A stretch of DNA of 6,293 bases from assembly GCA_003155465.1 (NCBI GenBank), contig PMCR01000045.1:1-6293 (forward strand). Reading direction: 5' to 3'. Source of the stretch: Myxococcales bacterium. Its GTDB lineage: Bacteria; Myxococcota; Polyangia; Fen-1088. Both the position numbers and the translations under genes were made by a program. Under the pieces are notes generated by a model. It had not been told where the DNA came from and did not search any database. It was given only the letters and a program-made list of their open reading frames with translations. Every line of letters starts with the position of its first letter. The stretch's first letter is position 1. This document shows positions 1 to 6,127 of this stretch, piece by piece.

Positions 1-105
1 GCCGCCATCCTGTCGGGCATCCGCCTACGCCTGCCCAGAACGCCGTCCGGCTCCTCGTCCACCGGATCCCCACCCAGAAACTAGCGGCTCCCCGTGCGCT
101 AACGC

Positions 106-693
106 GTGCGGATGGGGCTCCCGACCACTTTCGGACAGGCAGGTGCAACTACCCTCCTCGCACCCGTGCTATCCCTGTTGGCGCGTCTTGCGGCATCGGT
201 GCCACCACCGAGGTTGCACCTGGTCCGATACAGCGGCGTGCTCGCTCCCGCGAGTCCTTGGCGGCCACTGGTCATTCCGCCGCCACAGCCGGCACCCACG
301 CAGACACCGGCCGCGCCCCAGGCGCACACCAGGCCGCCACCCAAGCCAGGCCGCACCGGAGCGCGCTGCCGATACTGGCCGTGGGCCGACCTGATGCGCC
401 TCACCCTCGGTCTGCCCGTCGATACCTGCCCTCATTGCGGACACATGAAGCTTCGCGCCCTGGTCCGCGACCGCGCGAGCATCGAGCGCTTCCTCCGTCA
501 CCAGGGCCTGTGGACCGAGCCACTCGGCCTCGCCGAGGCCCGACCACCGCCCTACTTCCGCAGCGTCACACGGGTCAAACCAACCCGCAGGCCGAGCTGT
601 TCGAGTAGGCCGAGCCCTTCCCGCCGCAGGGCCGGGGCCTGCCCGGCGAGCGCTCCTTGTCAGCCCGCTTACGGGCCCATGCTCGCGGGTTGA
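106..693 (+). pseudogene. IS91/ISCR-type transposase, C-terminal remnant
   Basis: This open frame (GTG at 106, ATG at 112) matches only the C-terminal part of IS91-family rolling-circle (HUH, Y2) transposases. Recognisable pieces, in order, are LARLAASVPPPRLHLVRYSG (about residues 25-44), a proline-rich linker (52-82), WPWADLMRLTLGLPVDTCPH (91-110) and RDRASIERFL (121-130). The residual zinc-binding motif CPHCG has C108 and C111. The N-terminal zinc finger and HUH/tyrosine catalytic core are absent. In-frame stops lie just upstream at 82-84 and 100-102, and I see no transposase in any frame of 1-105. The usual family ending 'ELF(D/E)-stop' appears as QAELFE-stop at 588-608 in another frame, so a frameshift probably lies between about 552 and 588. 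The true end would then be 608, and 609-693 is read-through. Clearly a non-functional relic; the family call is confident, the breakpoints approximate. Confidence 0.8.
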
Positions 694-849
694 GCCTCGT
701 GGACCGCCTTTCCATCCAGGCTTGGCCGTAGCCTTCGCTCCATCCCTCCCTTTTCCACGCACCATACTGGCTTGAATCGGTTACGCTCCCTCTACTTTTC
801 GCACCAGTCGTCGTGTTACACGGGATGGCACAGGGATAGACTGAGCACC

Positions 850-2058
850 ATGCTTCGCAAACCCCTTCTTGTGCTCGAACGCTTCGCCGATCCGTCGAGG
901 CGTTGCGATGCTGCGCGTGGCGATTTCGTCTCTGGTGACGTCGAGCGTATCGACCTTCCCAATCTCCGGCGCGCGCCTTTGGGCTTCGTGCGCGCGCTTC
1001 CCGGCGCGCTTTACGATTGGGTCACCCTCCCGGTGTCGCTTCGCGAGCGCGCCTCGCTCGCCTTGGCAGCAGCGTGCACAGGGGGCGCACGCCTGGGTGC
1101 CCTTGTGCTCGCCGCTCGATTGTTGCGGCGGGCACAAGCGGGCGATGTTAGCGCAATCGCCTGCTACTCGGCGAAGGATTTCCCGCTTGCGCAGCTTCTC
1201 GCGCGCGCGACCGGCTCGCCGTGCTGCGAGCTTCTTGCCCACGGCACCCGCTACTTCGGCGAGTTCGCATTCGAGCTTCTGGCGGTGATTCCCTATGCCT
1301 ACTGGCTGCACCAACAGGGCCGACTGCAATTCACCGAATCGACTCCCGACACTCGCTGCCTCTACTGGTTTTCGCCCGAGCACCGGGAGCTCAGGCGCAA
1401 CCGGAGCTACGTGCCAATCACCGAGTATCCGGTGGGCGTGCCGGGATGGTTGCGCTACGACCGCAACGCCTTCCCCGAATTTCTCGACAGGAGCCGATGG
1501 CTACCGCCACCCTATCGGGACGTGTACCGTGACAACCGCTTTCGCTTCGCTCGGCCGATGTGCGTTGTCTGCAACAAAGCGACCAGCGAGTACTACAAGT
1601 GGCACCGGTCGATGACGAACCATTTGCCGAGCGACCTGCTGCTCGACCTCGTGGGCCGGCTTCGGACGCGCTACCAGGTCGTCTACAACCGTCCACGCGC
1701 CGCGGATATGGTGAACGACCACCAGGCGGTCCGCGAGCTTGGGGACATCGAGGCGGTCAAGCAGGCGTACCCCGACATCTGCACCATCCAGGAGCTGCAC
1801 GCTCGCCACCCCGAGCTTGGCTACAACGAGCTCCAGCTTCGGCTCTACGCCAACTGCGACCGCTTCGTCTCCGTGCTGGGCGGCAGCTCGTATCTCGCGA
1901 GCTGGTTCGGTGGCGTGAACGTCATCTTCGCCAAGCGCGGCTGGGAGGTCGCCTGTGGCGCTTACCAGCGCTGGTTCCACCGCTTCTCAGGGGCGCGCGT
2001 CGTCGCCACGACAAGCCATGAGGAGCTACGCGCTGCCGTCGAACGAGAGCTTCTGTGA
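850..2058 (+). CDS. Glycosyltransferase-like polysaccharide biosynthesis protein
   Basis: A 402-aa soluble protein with no signal peptide or membrane segment. I chose ATG at 850 because the protein-like sequence MLRKPLLVLERF begins there; the frame also allows TTG at 772, but that extension lies in the degraded transposon tail. The Shine-Dalgarno is weak (AGGGA at 831-835). I recognise no named family with certainty. The C-terminal third has GYNELQLRLYANCDRFVSVL (324-343) followed by GGSSYLASWFGG (344-355), resembling the donor-binding half of GT-B glycosyltransferase-like proteins found in capsule and O-antigen clusters. The N-terminal half has an alanine-rich helical region (70-95) and a conserved-looking YSAKDFPLAQLLARATG stretch (106-122). 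It converges on the UDP-galactopyranose mutase-like gene with a 25-nt gap, which suggests shared use in surface glycan synthesis, possibly transfer of a furanose sugar. Real gene very likely; the reaction is inferred. Confidence 0.75.
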   Translation: MLRKPLLVLERFADPSRRCDAARGDFVSGDVERIDLPNLRRAPLGFVRALPGALYDWVTLPVSLRERASLALAAACTGGARLGALVLAARLLRRAQAGDVSAIACYSAKDFPLAQLLARATGSPCCELLAHGTRYFGEFAFELLAVIPYAYWLHQQGRLQFTESTPDTRCLYWFSPEHRELRRNRSYVPITEYPVGVPGWLRYDRNAFPEFLDRSRWLPPPYRDVYRDNRFRFARPMCVVCNKATSEYYKWHRSMTNHLPSDLLLDLVGRLRTRYQVVYNRPRAADMVNDHQAVRELGDIEAVKQAYPDICTIQELHARHPELGYNELQLRLYANCDRFVSVLGGSSYLASWFGGVNVIFAKRGWEVACGAYQRWFHRFSGARVVATTSHEELRAAVERELL

Positions 2059-2083
2059 ATGCGTCTGGCGGTGAAGGTATGGC

Positions 2084-3307
2084 TCAATTTCTCCAGTCGC
2101 CGCGAATGGCGCGCAGGATGGTGAGGCGTTCCGTCTGGCCGCTTCCCAGGTAGCCGTCAAGCGACGCTGCCAACCGCTGCACCATCGCGTACGTGCTGTC
2201 CATGGTCGTGTACTTGTAGAGGCCGAGCCGGCCGAGCGGAATCACGCAGGGCAGATGGGTCGCATCGTCGAGGTAGCGGAAGAACCGTTCGTCTTCCCAC
2301 CAGACCGGGTACATGCGCGCCCGATTGTCGACGCTCTCGCGCAAGAGCACGGTTGGCCGCGCGGGTGTGTTCGCCCCATGGTGGATTACGCGGAAATCAG
2401 TTGTTCGGCAGACCGGTGTCTCTGCCCACGGCGTGTACAGCCACGCGAACGGGATGCCATCCGGGGTAACGCCGAGCGACGGGGCTGCCGCCGCAGGGAC
2501 GAGCTCGACCTCGACACGATAGCCGCGCCAGGCGAGCGGCCCATAGCGATAGTCGAGAAGGCCGTCGATCGGCGCGGTCGTGACCACGAGATCTGCGCGG
2601 AACGTACCCGCGTTGGTGGCGACGCTGGCGCCACGCGCATTCGCATCGATGCGCCCAGCGATCACGCCGCAGCGCACGTCGATCCCATCGAGCATCCGCT
2701 CGAACAGCGGATTGAAGCCGCCGGTTGGATAGTAGTGTGGCGCCGCGCTGGGCAGACGGTAGTCACCTTTCTCGGCCAGGCGCTCGAGCCGGCGTAGCTT
2801 TCCCCAAACCGCTGGTATCTCGTCGAGCCGCCGCCCCCAGAACTTGCGGTTGAATCCTTCGAATGCGAGCGCCGTCAGGGTCGGGCCAACCGAGGTCTCA
2901 AGGTAGTCGAGCAGATTGCGTTCGCCCGGCGGCCCGCCCTGGTCGCGGATGGCGGCCAGCTCGCGCTCGATGGTTTGGGCGCAGGGCAAGCGGCCTATGC
3001 TCTCGCGGTCCACCGGAAAGGGCACCACCGGATAGTCGGGCGCGAGGCGGGTGCCTTGGCAGATGGCGCGTCCTTCAAGGCTCAGATAGCGGCGCAAGAA
3101 TGGCAAGAGGTCGGGCGTGCCGCGAAAGACGCTGACCACGCGCGGGCCGGCTTCGTACGCCGCGCCCTCAGCCGTGTAGAGCGTGCGGAGCATGCCGCCG
3201 GGCACGCTCGCCCGTTCGATCACCGTCACCTCGGCTGCGAGCGCCTCCCGCAATAACACGGCCGCGCAGCAACCGGAAAACCCGGCGCCGATTACAAGAG
3301 CCTTCAT
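2084..3307 (-). CDS. glf: UDP-galactopyranose mutase-like flavoenzyme
   Basis: A 407-aa cytoplasmic FAD protein; family members are usually about 370-400 aa, so it looks complete. The family interconverts UDP-galactopyranose and UDP-galactofuranose using reduced FAD, supplying Galf for O-antigen, capsule or other glycans. Visible signatures are the Rossmann loop GAGFSG (7-12), acidic end of beta-2 ERASVPGGM (31-39), YEAGPRVVSVF (51-61, where family members carry GPHxFHT), FNRKFWGRRLDEIPAVW (152-168), YPTGGFNPLFERML (193-206), APIDGLLDYRYGPLAWR (245-261), VCRTTDFRVIHHG (299-311) and the FAD/substrate motif GRLGLYKYTTMDSTYA (359-374). R301 and R360 fall where catalytic arginines are expected. 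Start ATG at 3305-3307 is preferred because the first beta-strand begins immediately; GxGxxG would otherwise lie 18 residues further in. There is no clear Shine-Dalgarno. A five-codon ORF upstream ends in TGATG over this start. The motifs are divergent, so a related nucleotide-sugar mutase is possible. Confidence 0.85.
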   Translation of the reverse strand: MKALVIGAGFSGCCAAVLLREALAAEVTVIERASVPGGMLRTLYTAEGAAYEAGPRVVSVFRGTPDLLPFLRRYLSLEGRAICQGTRLAPDYPVVPFPVDRESIGRLPCAQTIERELAAIRDQGGPPGERNLLDYLETSVGPTLTALAFEGFNRKFWGRRLDEIPAVWGKLRRLERLAEKGDYRLPSAAPHYYPTGGFNPLFERMLDGIDVRCGVIAGRIDANARGASVATNAGTFRADLVVTTAPIDGLLDYRYGPLAWRGYRVEVELVPAAAAPSLGVTPDGIPFAWLYTPWAETPVCRTTDFRVIHHGANTPARPTVLLRESVDNRARMYPVWWEDERFFRYLDDATHLPCVIPLGRLGLYKYTTMDSTYAMVQRLAASLDGYLGSGQTERLTILRAIRGDWRN

Positions 3308-3391
3308 CAGAGCGAGGATCGCATGGTGGGTGTCATCGAGCGCAACTTGGCTTCGGAGCATAGGCGTTTCAGTGCGCCACTTTTCCTTCGC

Positions 3392-3396
3392 GGAGG
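3392..3396 (+). promoter_or_regulatory. Shine-Dalgarno for small ORF at 3408
   Basis: GGAGG lies 11 nt before ATG 3408. It is a strong consensus ribosome-binding core and the main reason to take the following short frame seriously, although a five-base motif occurs by chance in GC-rich DNA. Confidence 0.35.
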
Positions 3397-3407
3397 CGAT
3401 ACCACAG

Positions 3408-3602
3408 ATGGAACCGAGCCGCCACGGCGGTTTGTGGTTTGGACGATCGCTCCTCGTGCCCGAGAACCAGCCCGGGCCAACTCACGTCCCCGAGGCGGCC
3501 GAAATCAAGGACATGGTACTGGCGCCCCGGCTGGCCGAGAGAGTGCCCGAGGCGCGAGGAGGGGCGGTGACGGTCATCCAGAGGTGTAGCTCGAATATAT
3601 AA
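3408..3602 (+). CDS. Small hypothetical or truncated ORF
   Basis: A 64-aa frame, divergent from the glf-like gene 100 bp away. It starts with MEPSRHGGLWFGRSLLVPEN and includes EAAEIKDMVLAPRLAERVPE, a mixed, protein-like composition and not the Arg/Gly/Pro-rich text typical of shadow frames here. Third codon positions are almost all G or C from about codon 19 onward, and a GGAGG sits upstream. The bias collapses in the last codons (AAT ATA TAA), where the DNA turns AT-rich. That suggests a 5' remnant of a longer gene cut at a junction near 3590, not a complete small protein. I recognise no family and assign no function. The opposite strand of this stretch (3369-3614) is also open but looks antisense. 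Confidence 0.35.
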   Translation: MEPSRHGGLWFGRSLLVPENQPGPTHVPEAAEIKDMVLAPRLAERVPEARGGAVTVIQRCSSNI

Positions 3603-3750
3603 CTTAGGGGTTGATCAGAAACAGCTTGATCACCCATTGTGCTTTCGATTGGGTCTGATTGTGTAATTCCAGTCGCCGTGAAAGCACTCTAGGTTAGGAC
3701 ATCTGAGACTGATTGTGATGTGCATCCGCAAATGGGCCTGCTCGCATACT

Positions 3751-3786
3751 TCTCCCTCTCCCTCCGGGAGAGGGCTGGGGTGAGGG
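3751..3786 (+). repeat. REP-like GC-rich repeat, left copy
   Basis: A 36-bp element. It opens with a pyrimidine tract (TCTCCCTCTCCCTCC), has an inner palindrome CTCTCCCTCCGGGAGAG, and ends with GGGCTGGGGTGAGGG. Its - strand translation gives the familiar spurious peptide LTPALSRRERE, the hallmark of a repeat family widespread in intergenic DNA of many Gram-negative bacteria. It pairs with the inverted copy at 3870-3908. Confidence 0.75.
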
Positions 3787-3869
3787 TACTGTATCGGACG
3801 TGAACCCATGCTGCGGACTCGTGCCCCAACACCTGCCTCGCTTCAGCGTCTGGCCCAGGGAAAGCACCA

Positions 3870-3908
3870 CCCTCACCCCCGGCCCCTCTCCCCGAGGGAA
3901 AGGGGAGA
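3870..3908 (-). repeat. REP-like GC-rich repeat, right copy (inverted)
   Basis: A 39-bp element in opposite orientation to the copy at 3751-3786. It begins CCCTCACCCCCGGCCCC and ends GGGAAAGGGGAGA. Its reverse complement aligns with the left copy over nearly the full length, with a few substitutions and small indels. The two copies are 83 bp apart and could form a large cruciform or RNA hairpin, as paired REP/BIME-type units do. Confidence 0.75.
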
Positions 3909-3917
3909 ATAGCAAGC

Positions 3918-3937
3918 TGCCCCAATCACGTGGGGCA
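3918..3937. other. Perfect 7-bp stem hairpin
   Basis: TGCCCCA (3918-3924) and TGGGGCA (3931-3937) form a perfect stem with a six-base loop, 10 bp after the right REP-like repeat. No T-run follows on either strand, so it is not a canonical intrinsic terminator. It could be part of the repeat unit or chance. Confidence 0.35.
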
Positions 3938-4087
3938 CCCTCGTCACGCCGTAATCAACTTGTTCCTGCGCGCGTCCTTAGGTGCCAGCCATCAATTAAC
4001 AGCGCCGAGCTGGCGGCACTGTGAATTGGACCAGGCCGTGCACGGTGCAGTGAAGGAAGGGACAGCGAGCTGCTAGAAGTCTCGAAC

Positions 4088-4552
4088 TCAGTCGTGCAGA
4101 AGCCGCAGGAATCCGACGGCGGACACAATCTGGATGGGAGCATGGCCCGCCAAGCGCACGACCTTGAGAGGCAACAGGTCGCGGCGGTCGTCAGTCACGA
4201 CATAGCCCGCCATCCCCTCGATCGCGCAGGCGAGCACTGGGTTGTCCTTGGGATCGGTGGACACGAGATCAACGCGGTACCAGCCAGGGACAACGACGGC
4301 AGCGATGCTTGGTACGCTGGCGATGTTGTCCTCGATCTCCGCTGGACTCAGTGGACGCAGCGGCGCAATTCGCTGCACCTCGGGTCGGTAGAAGGTGCGC
4401 CGCAACTCCTCAAGAAGAGGCTCACTGGTGACCAGATGGAAGCGGTCCTGTTGCAGGGCCTGGACCAACCCGCCAGTCGAGCCACGTCCAGTATGGAACG
4501 CGCGAATGAGAAGCTGGCTATCGAGGACAGCTCGCGGCCGACGGAAACTCAT
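4088..4552 (-). CDS. PIN-domain toxin, VapC-like ribonuclease
   Basis: A 154-aa protein of the PIN-family putative toxin group. PIN toxins are Mg2+-dependent ribonucleases that cleave tRNA or other RNA and arrest growth unless bound by their antitoxin. The single domain spans the whole protein: AVLDSQLLIRAF (8-19, D11 the first metal ligand; families usually have D-T-N, here D-S-Q), SEPLLEELRRTFYRPEV (43-59, E48/E49), DPKDNPVLACAIEG (100-113, D103) and YVVTDDRRDLLPLK (117-130, D121/D122 and D125). The ending IVSAVGFLRLL is typical of the group. All expected acidic residues are present, so it is probably active. Its ATG shares one base with the stop of the upstream antitoxin candidate (TGATG), indicating translational coupling. 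The subfamily cannot be fixed by eye. Confidence 0.85.
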   Translation of the reverse strand: MSFRRPRAVLDSQLLIRAFHTGRGSTGGLVQALQQDRFHLVTSEPLLEELRRTFYRPEVQRIAPLRPLSPAEIEDNIASVPSIAAVVVPGWYRVDLVSTDPKDNPVLACAIEGMAGYVVTDDRRDLLPLKVVRLAGHAPIQIVSAVGFLRLLHD

Positions 4553-4764
4553 CAGGCGGATCGTCGTGATGCCGACCGACGGACCTCACGCACGGCGTGG
4601 TCGGCGGCGCGAGCTACCCCGCGCGGGCTGACTCCTTTTGCCCGCGCCCGCGTCCGCGCGAGCGAGAGGGCAAAGCGCGCGTTGGGCGGCAAGGCCTGCT
4701 TGATGATGCGGAGCTCGTCCTCAAGCGCTTGGACTCGGTCAAGAACTTCACTATGGCGTGGCAT
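4552..4764 (-). CDS. Putative antitoxin of the PIN toxin
   Basis: A 70-aa basic protein directly upstream of the PIN toxin, ending in TGATG over the toxin start. This matches the usual antitoxin-then-toxin order. The N-terminal third (HSEVLDRVQALEDELRIIKQ, 4-23) looks like an amphipathic or coiled-coil helix. The C-terminus is rich in Arg, Ala and Ser (AVREVRRSASRRSA, 57-70). I do not recognise an AbrB, ribbon-helix-helix or Phd/YefM fold in it. The start is supported by AGGTG shortly before the ATG. The antitoxin role is inferred from size, order and coupling alone. Regulation is likely autogenous; a short dyad lies about 30 bp upstream. Confidence 0.65.
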   Translation of the reverse strand: MPRHSEVLDRVQALEDELRIIKQALPPNARFALSLARTRARAKGVSPRGVARAADHAVREVRRSASRRSA

Positions 4765-4768
4765 CTCT

Positions 4769-4773
4769 CACCT
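4769..4773 (-). promoter_or_regulatory. Shine-Dalgarno of the antitoxin-toxin operon
   Basis: On the - strand AGGTG is followed by AGAG and then the ATG at 4764, a near-consensus ribosome-binding site at short spacing. It fixes the start of the 70-aa antitoxin candidate. Confidence 0.55.
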
Positions 4774-4791
4774 AAGAATAGGTTACCACAG

Positions 4792-4804
4792 ACGCAGGAT
4801 GCGT
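4792..4804. promoter_or_regulatory. Possible operator dyad of the toxin-antitoxin operon
   Basis: ACGCA-GGA-TGCGT is a perfect 5-bp inverted repeat about 28 bp before the antitoxin start. Toxin-antitoxin operons are commonly repressed by the antitoxin or its complex binding such dyads. The stem is short and I found no clear -35/-10 pair, so this is tentative. Confidence 0.25.
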
Positions 4805-4874
4805 GCTCTTGTCGGGCAAGGAGCGACGCGCACGACGACGCTTGTGGGCACGGCCAGCGACGATGGGCAGCCCG

Positions 4875-4907
4875 CCGGGTATGGTGCCTGAGTCTTATTG
4901 GAGTCTC
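4875..4907 (+). repeat. 33-bp direct repeat, copy A
   Basis: It begins CCGGGTATGGTGCCTGAGT and ends TTGGAGTCTC. It matches copy C (4935-4967) at 31 of 33 positions, differing at 4894 and 4897. A 13-bp spacer separates it from the partial copy B. No gene is seen in 4765-4957, which holds these repeats. Confidence 0.85.
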
Positions 4908-4920
4908 CCTTGAACGTCGC

Positions 4921-4967
4921 CCGGGTATGGTGCCCCGGGTATGGTGCCTGAGTTTTCTTGGAGTCTC
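4921..4967 (+). repeat. Direct repeats, partial copy B and full copy C
   Basis: The 14-bp unit CCGGGTATGGTGCC occurs in perfect tandem (4921-4934 and 4935-4948). The second continues into a full 33-bp copy ending at 4967. Copy C runs into the TTG that opens the truncated recombinase frame (4958), so the repeat lies at the recombinase breakpoint. It may be a REP-like unit, an element end or a recombination scar. Confidence 0.85.
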
Positions 4968-6127
4968 GCGGAGGCAGGTCGCCTGGAACGTCTGTTTTCA
5001 AGCCGTTGGAGGAGTGGGAAGTGTTGCTGCCCGAGCATCATTCTGGTTACATCACGTGGCAGGAGTACTTGCATATCCTGCGAACCATGACGGAAAACGC
5101 TCACAGGGTCCCCTGGAGGCGCAAGGCCGGTCGAGGCGGCCGCGGGCTACTGGCAGGCCTGCTGCGCTGCCGGCGCTGTGGTCACCGCCTTCAGGTCCAG
5201 TACTCAGGGCAAGGCCATCCCCGCTACTTCTGCCAGGGAACGGAGCGCCAGAACGGAGGCAAGTGCATCGCATTCAGCGGCGTACATGTAGACGAGGCGA
5301 TCTCTGCCGAGGTATTGCGCGCCGTCGAGGAGCCTGCGATTGAGGCAGCCTTGATCGCTGCAGACAGCGTGGTCCAGCGACGGGAGGAGGAATCAAGGTC
5401 GATTGAACTGGAGCTGGAACAAGCGCGCTATCGTGCACGGCTCGCCGAACATCGCTACGAGCGAATGGACCCGGAGAATCGGTTAGTCGCTCCGGAACTC
5501 GAGCGACGTTGGAATGGGGCGCTCGCCGAGGTGGCAGCCCTCGAAGTGCGATTCGAGGAACATCGACGTAGCGTAGCGGTGCAACCCGTGATCGAACGCG
5601 AGCGGCTGCTGCAACTGGCGAAGACGCTGCCGAAGATCTGGCACGACGACACGGTCGAAATGCAGACGAGGCAGCGAGTGGTTCGGATTCTCATTGAAGA
5701 GATCATCGCCGACGTCGACGAGGACAACGGCCAGGTCATCCTGCTCGTGCACTGGGCCGGTGGGCGGCACTCCGAGATCCGTGCGAAGCGGCGCCGGCCC
5801 GGCCAGCGCCGGTTGACGACGTCCCTCGAAGCAAGCGAGGTAATTCGGCGGATGGGCGCCTATTGGAGTGACAAGCAGATAGCGATGACACTGAATCGAC
5901 TCGGCTTGAGAACAGGAGCGGCGCTCTCTTGGACGGAGGACCGCGTGCGCGGATTTCGAAGCAAGCACGGGATGACAACCGCGCTCCTCGCAGCGCAAGT
6001 GGGCAGCGAGCCTGCGGTGACGCTCACCAAAGCCGCACAGAAGCTAGACACGAACACAATCATCGTGCGCAAGCTCATCGCGGCCAACATACTCCGCGGT
6101 GAACAGGCGACGACGATGGAGCGGTAG
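4958..6127 (+). pseudogene. Large serine recombinase remnant lacking catalytic domain
   Basis: A 389-codon frame from TTG 4958; an in-frame TGA at 4949 blocks any longer form. Homology to large serine recombinases starts near residue 13 (about 4994), at VFKPLEEWEVLLPEHHSGYI. It covers the end of the recombinase domain, GRGGRGLLAGLLRCRRCG (58-75), the zinc ribbon with C71, C74, C92 and C103, a coiled coil (about 140-205), and a C-terminal part with VILLVHWAGGRHSEIR (260-275). It ends in a helix-turn-helix beginning AVTLTKAAQKL (353-363). The N-terminal resolvase domain with its nucleophilic serine is absent from the whole window. The C-terminal helix-turn-helix breaks off after NILRGEQA, and the last residues and stop codon come from the adjoining transposase fragment. 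It cannot recombine DNA alone. Long open frame and intact zinc ligands suggest a recent truncation or a retained DNA-binding product. Confidence 0.85.

Larger units (their letters stand above)
3603..4087. other. Non-coding stretch with AT-rich patch and repeats
   Basis: About 485 bp with no convincing gene on either strand. 3590-3740 is AT-richer than its surroundings. It contains TTGATCA twice (3611-3617 and 3626-3632, 15 bp apart start to start) and CTGATTGTG twice (3655-3663 and 3709-3717). A TATATT sequence on the - strand (3599-3594) could be a -10 box for the glf-like gene, but no good -35 was found. 3751-3908 holds the inverted REP-like pair, and 3918-3937 a small hairpin. From 3938 to 4087 I see nothing beyond a 10-bp palindrome at 4036-4045. 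Translated frames here, including those reading LTPALSRRERE, come from the repeats. Confidence 0.6.

Noticed and set aside
169..765. 198-codon frame on the - strand over the transposase relic
   Set aside because: Gly/Ala/Arg-rich composition and complete overlap with recognisable transposase sequence on the + strand; antisense shadow.
772..849. N-terminal extension of the glycosyltransferase-like gene from TTG 772
   Set aside because: These 26 codons lie in the degraded transposon tail, lack a ribosome-binding site and do not resemble the rest of the protein; ATG 850 is a better start.
2072..2100. Loose resemblance of this stretch to the 4875-4967 repeat (GGTATGG, then a T-rich tract and CCAGTC)
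   Set aside because: Needs gaps and several mismatches and lies in and beside the end of the glf-like gene; most likely chance.
3307..3324. Five-codon ORF ending in TGATG over the glf-like start, a possible leader peptide
   Set aside because: No Shine-Dalgarno precedes it, and a TGATG overlap this short is expected often by chance.
3369..3614. Open - strand frame ending FHLWYRLREGKVAH-stop, just upstream of glf
   Set aside because: No usable start codon gives a sizeable product; its codon boundaries are the antisense of the 3408-3602 frame, and GC bias favours the + strand.
3689..3925. Short - strand ORFs containing LTPALSRRERE-like peptides
   Set aside because: A known artefact of translating the GC-rich intergenic repeat; not a gene.
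4036..4045. Perfect palindrome CCGTGCACGG
   Set aside because: Only 10 bp and without a partner site or nearby promoter; expected by chance in this composition.
4094..4891. 265-codon + strand frame
   Set aside because: It is antisense to the PIN toxin and its antitoxin, which have clear motifs and a coupled start/stop; low-complexity Arg/Ser/Ala text.
4875..4967. CRISPR array
   Set aside because: Only two full copies with irregular spacing (13 bp and then direct tandem), no spacer structure and no cas genes.
5483..5998. 171-codon - strand frame
   Set aside because: Lies wholly antisense to well-matched recombinase coiled-coil and C-terminal sequence.
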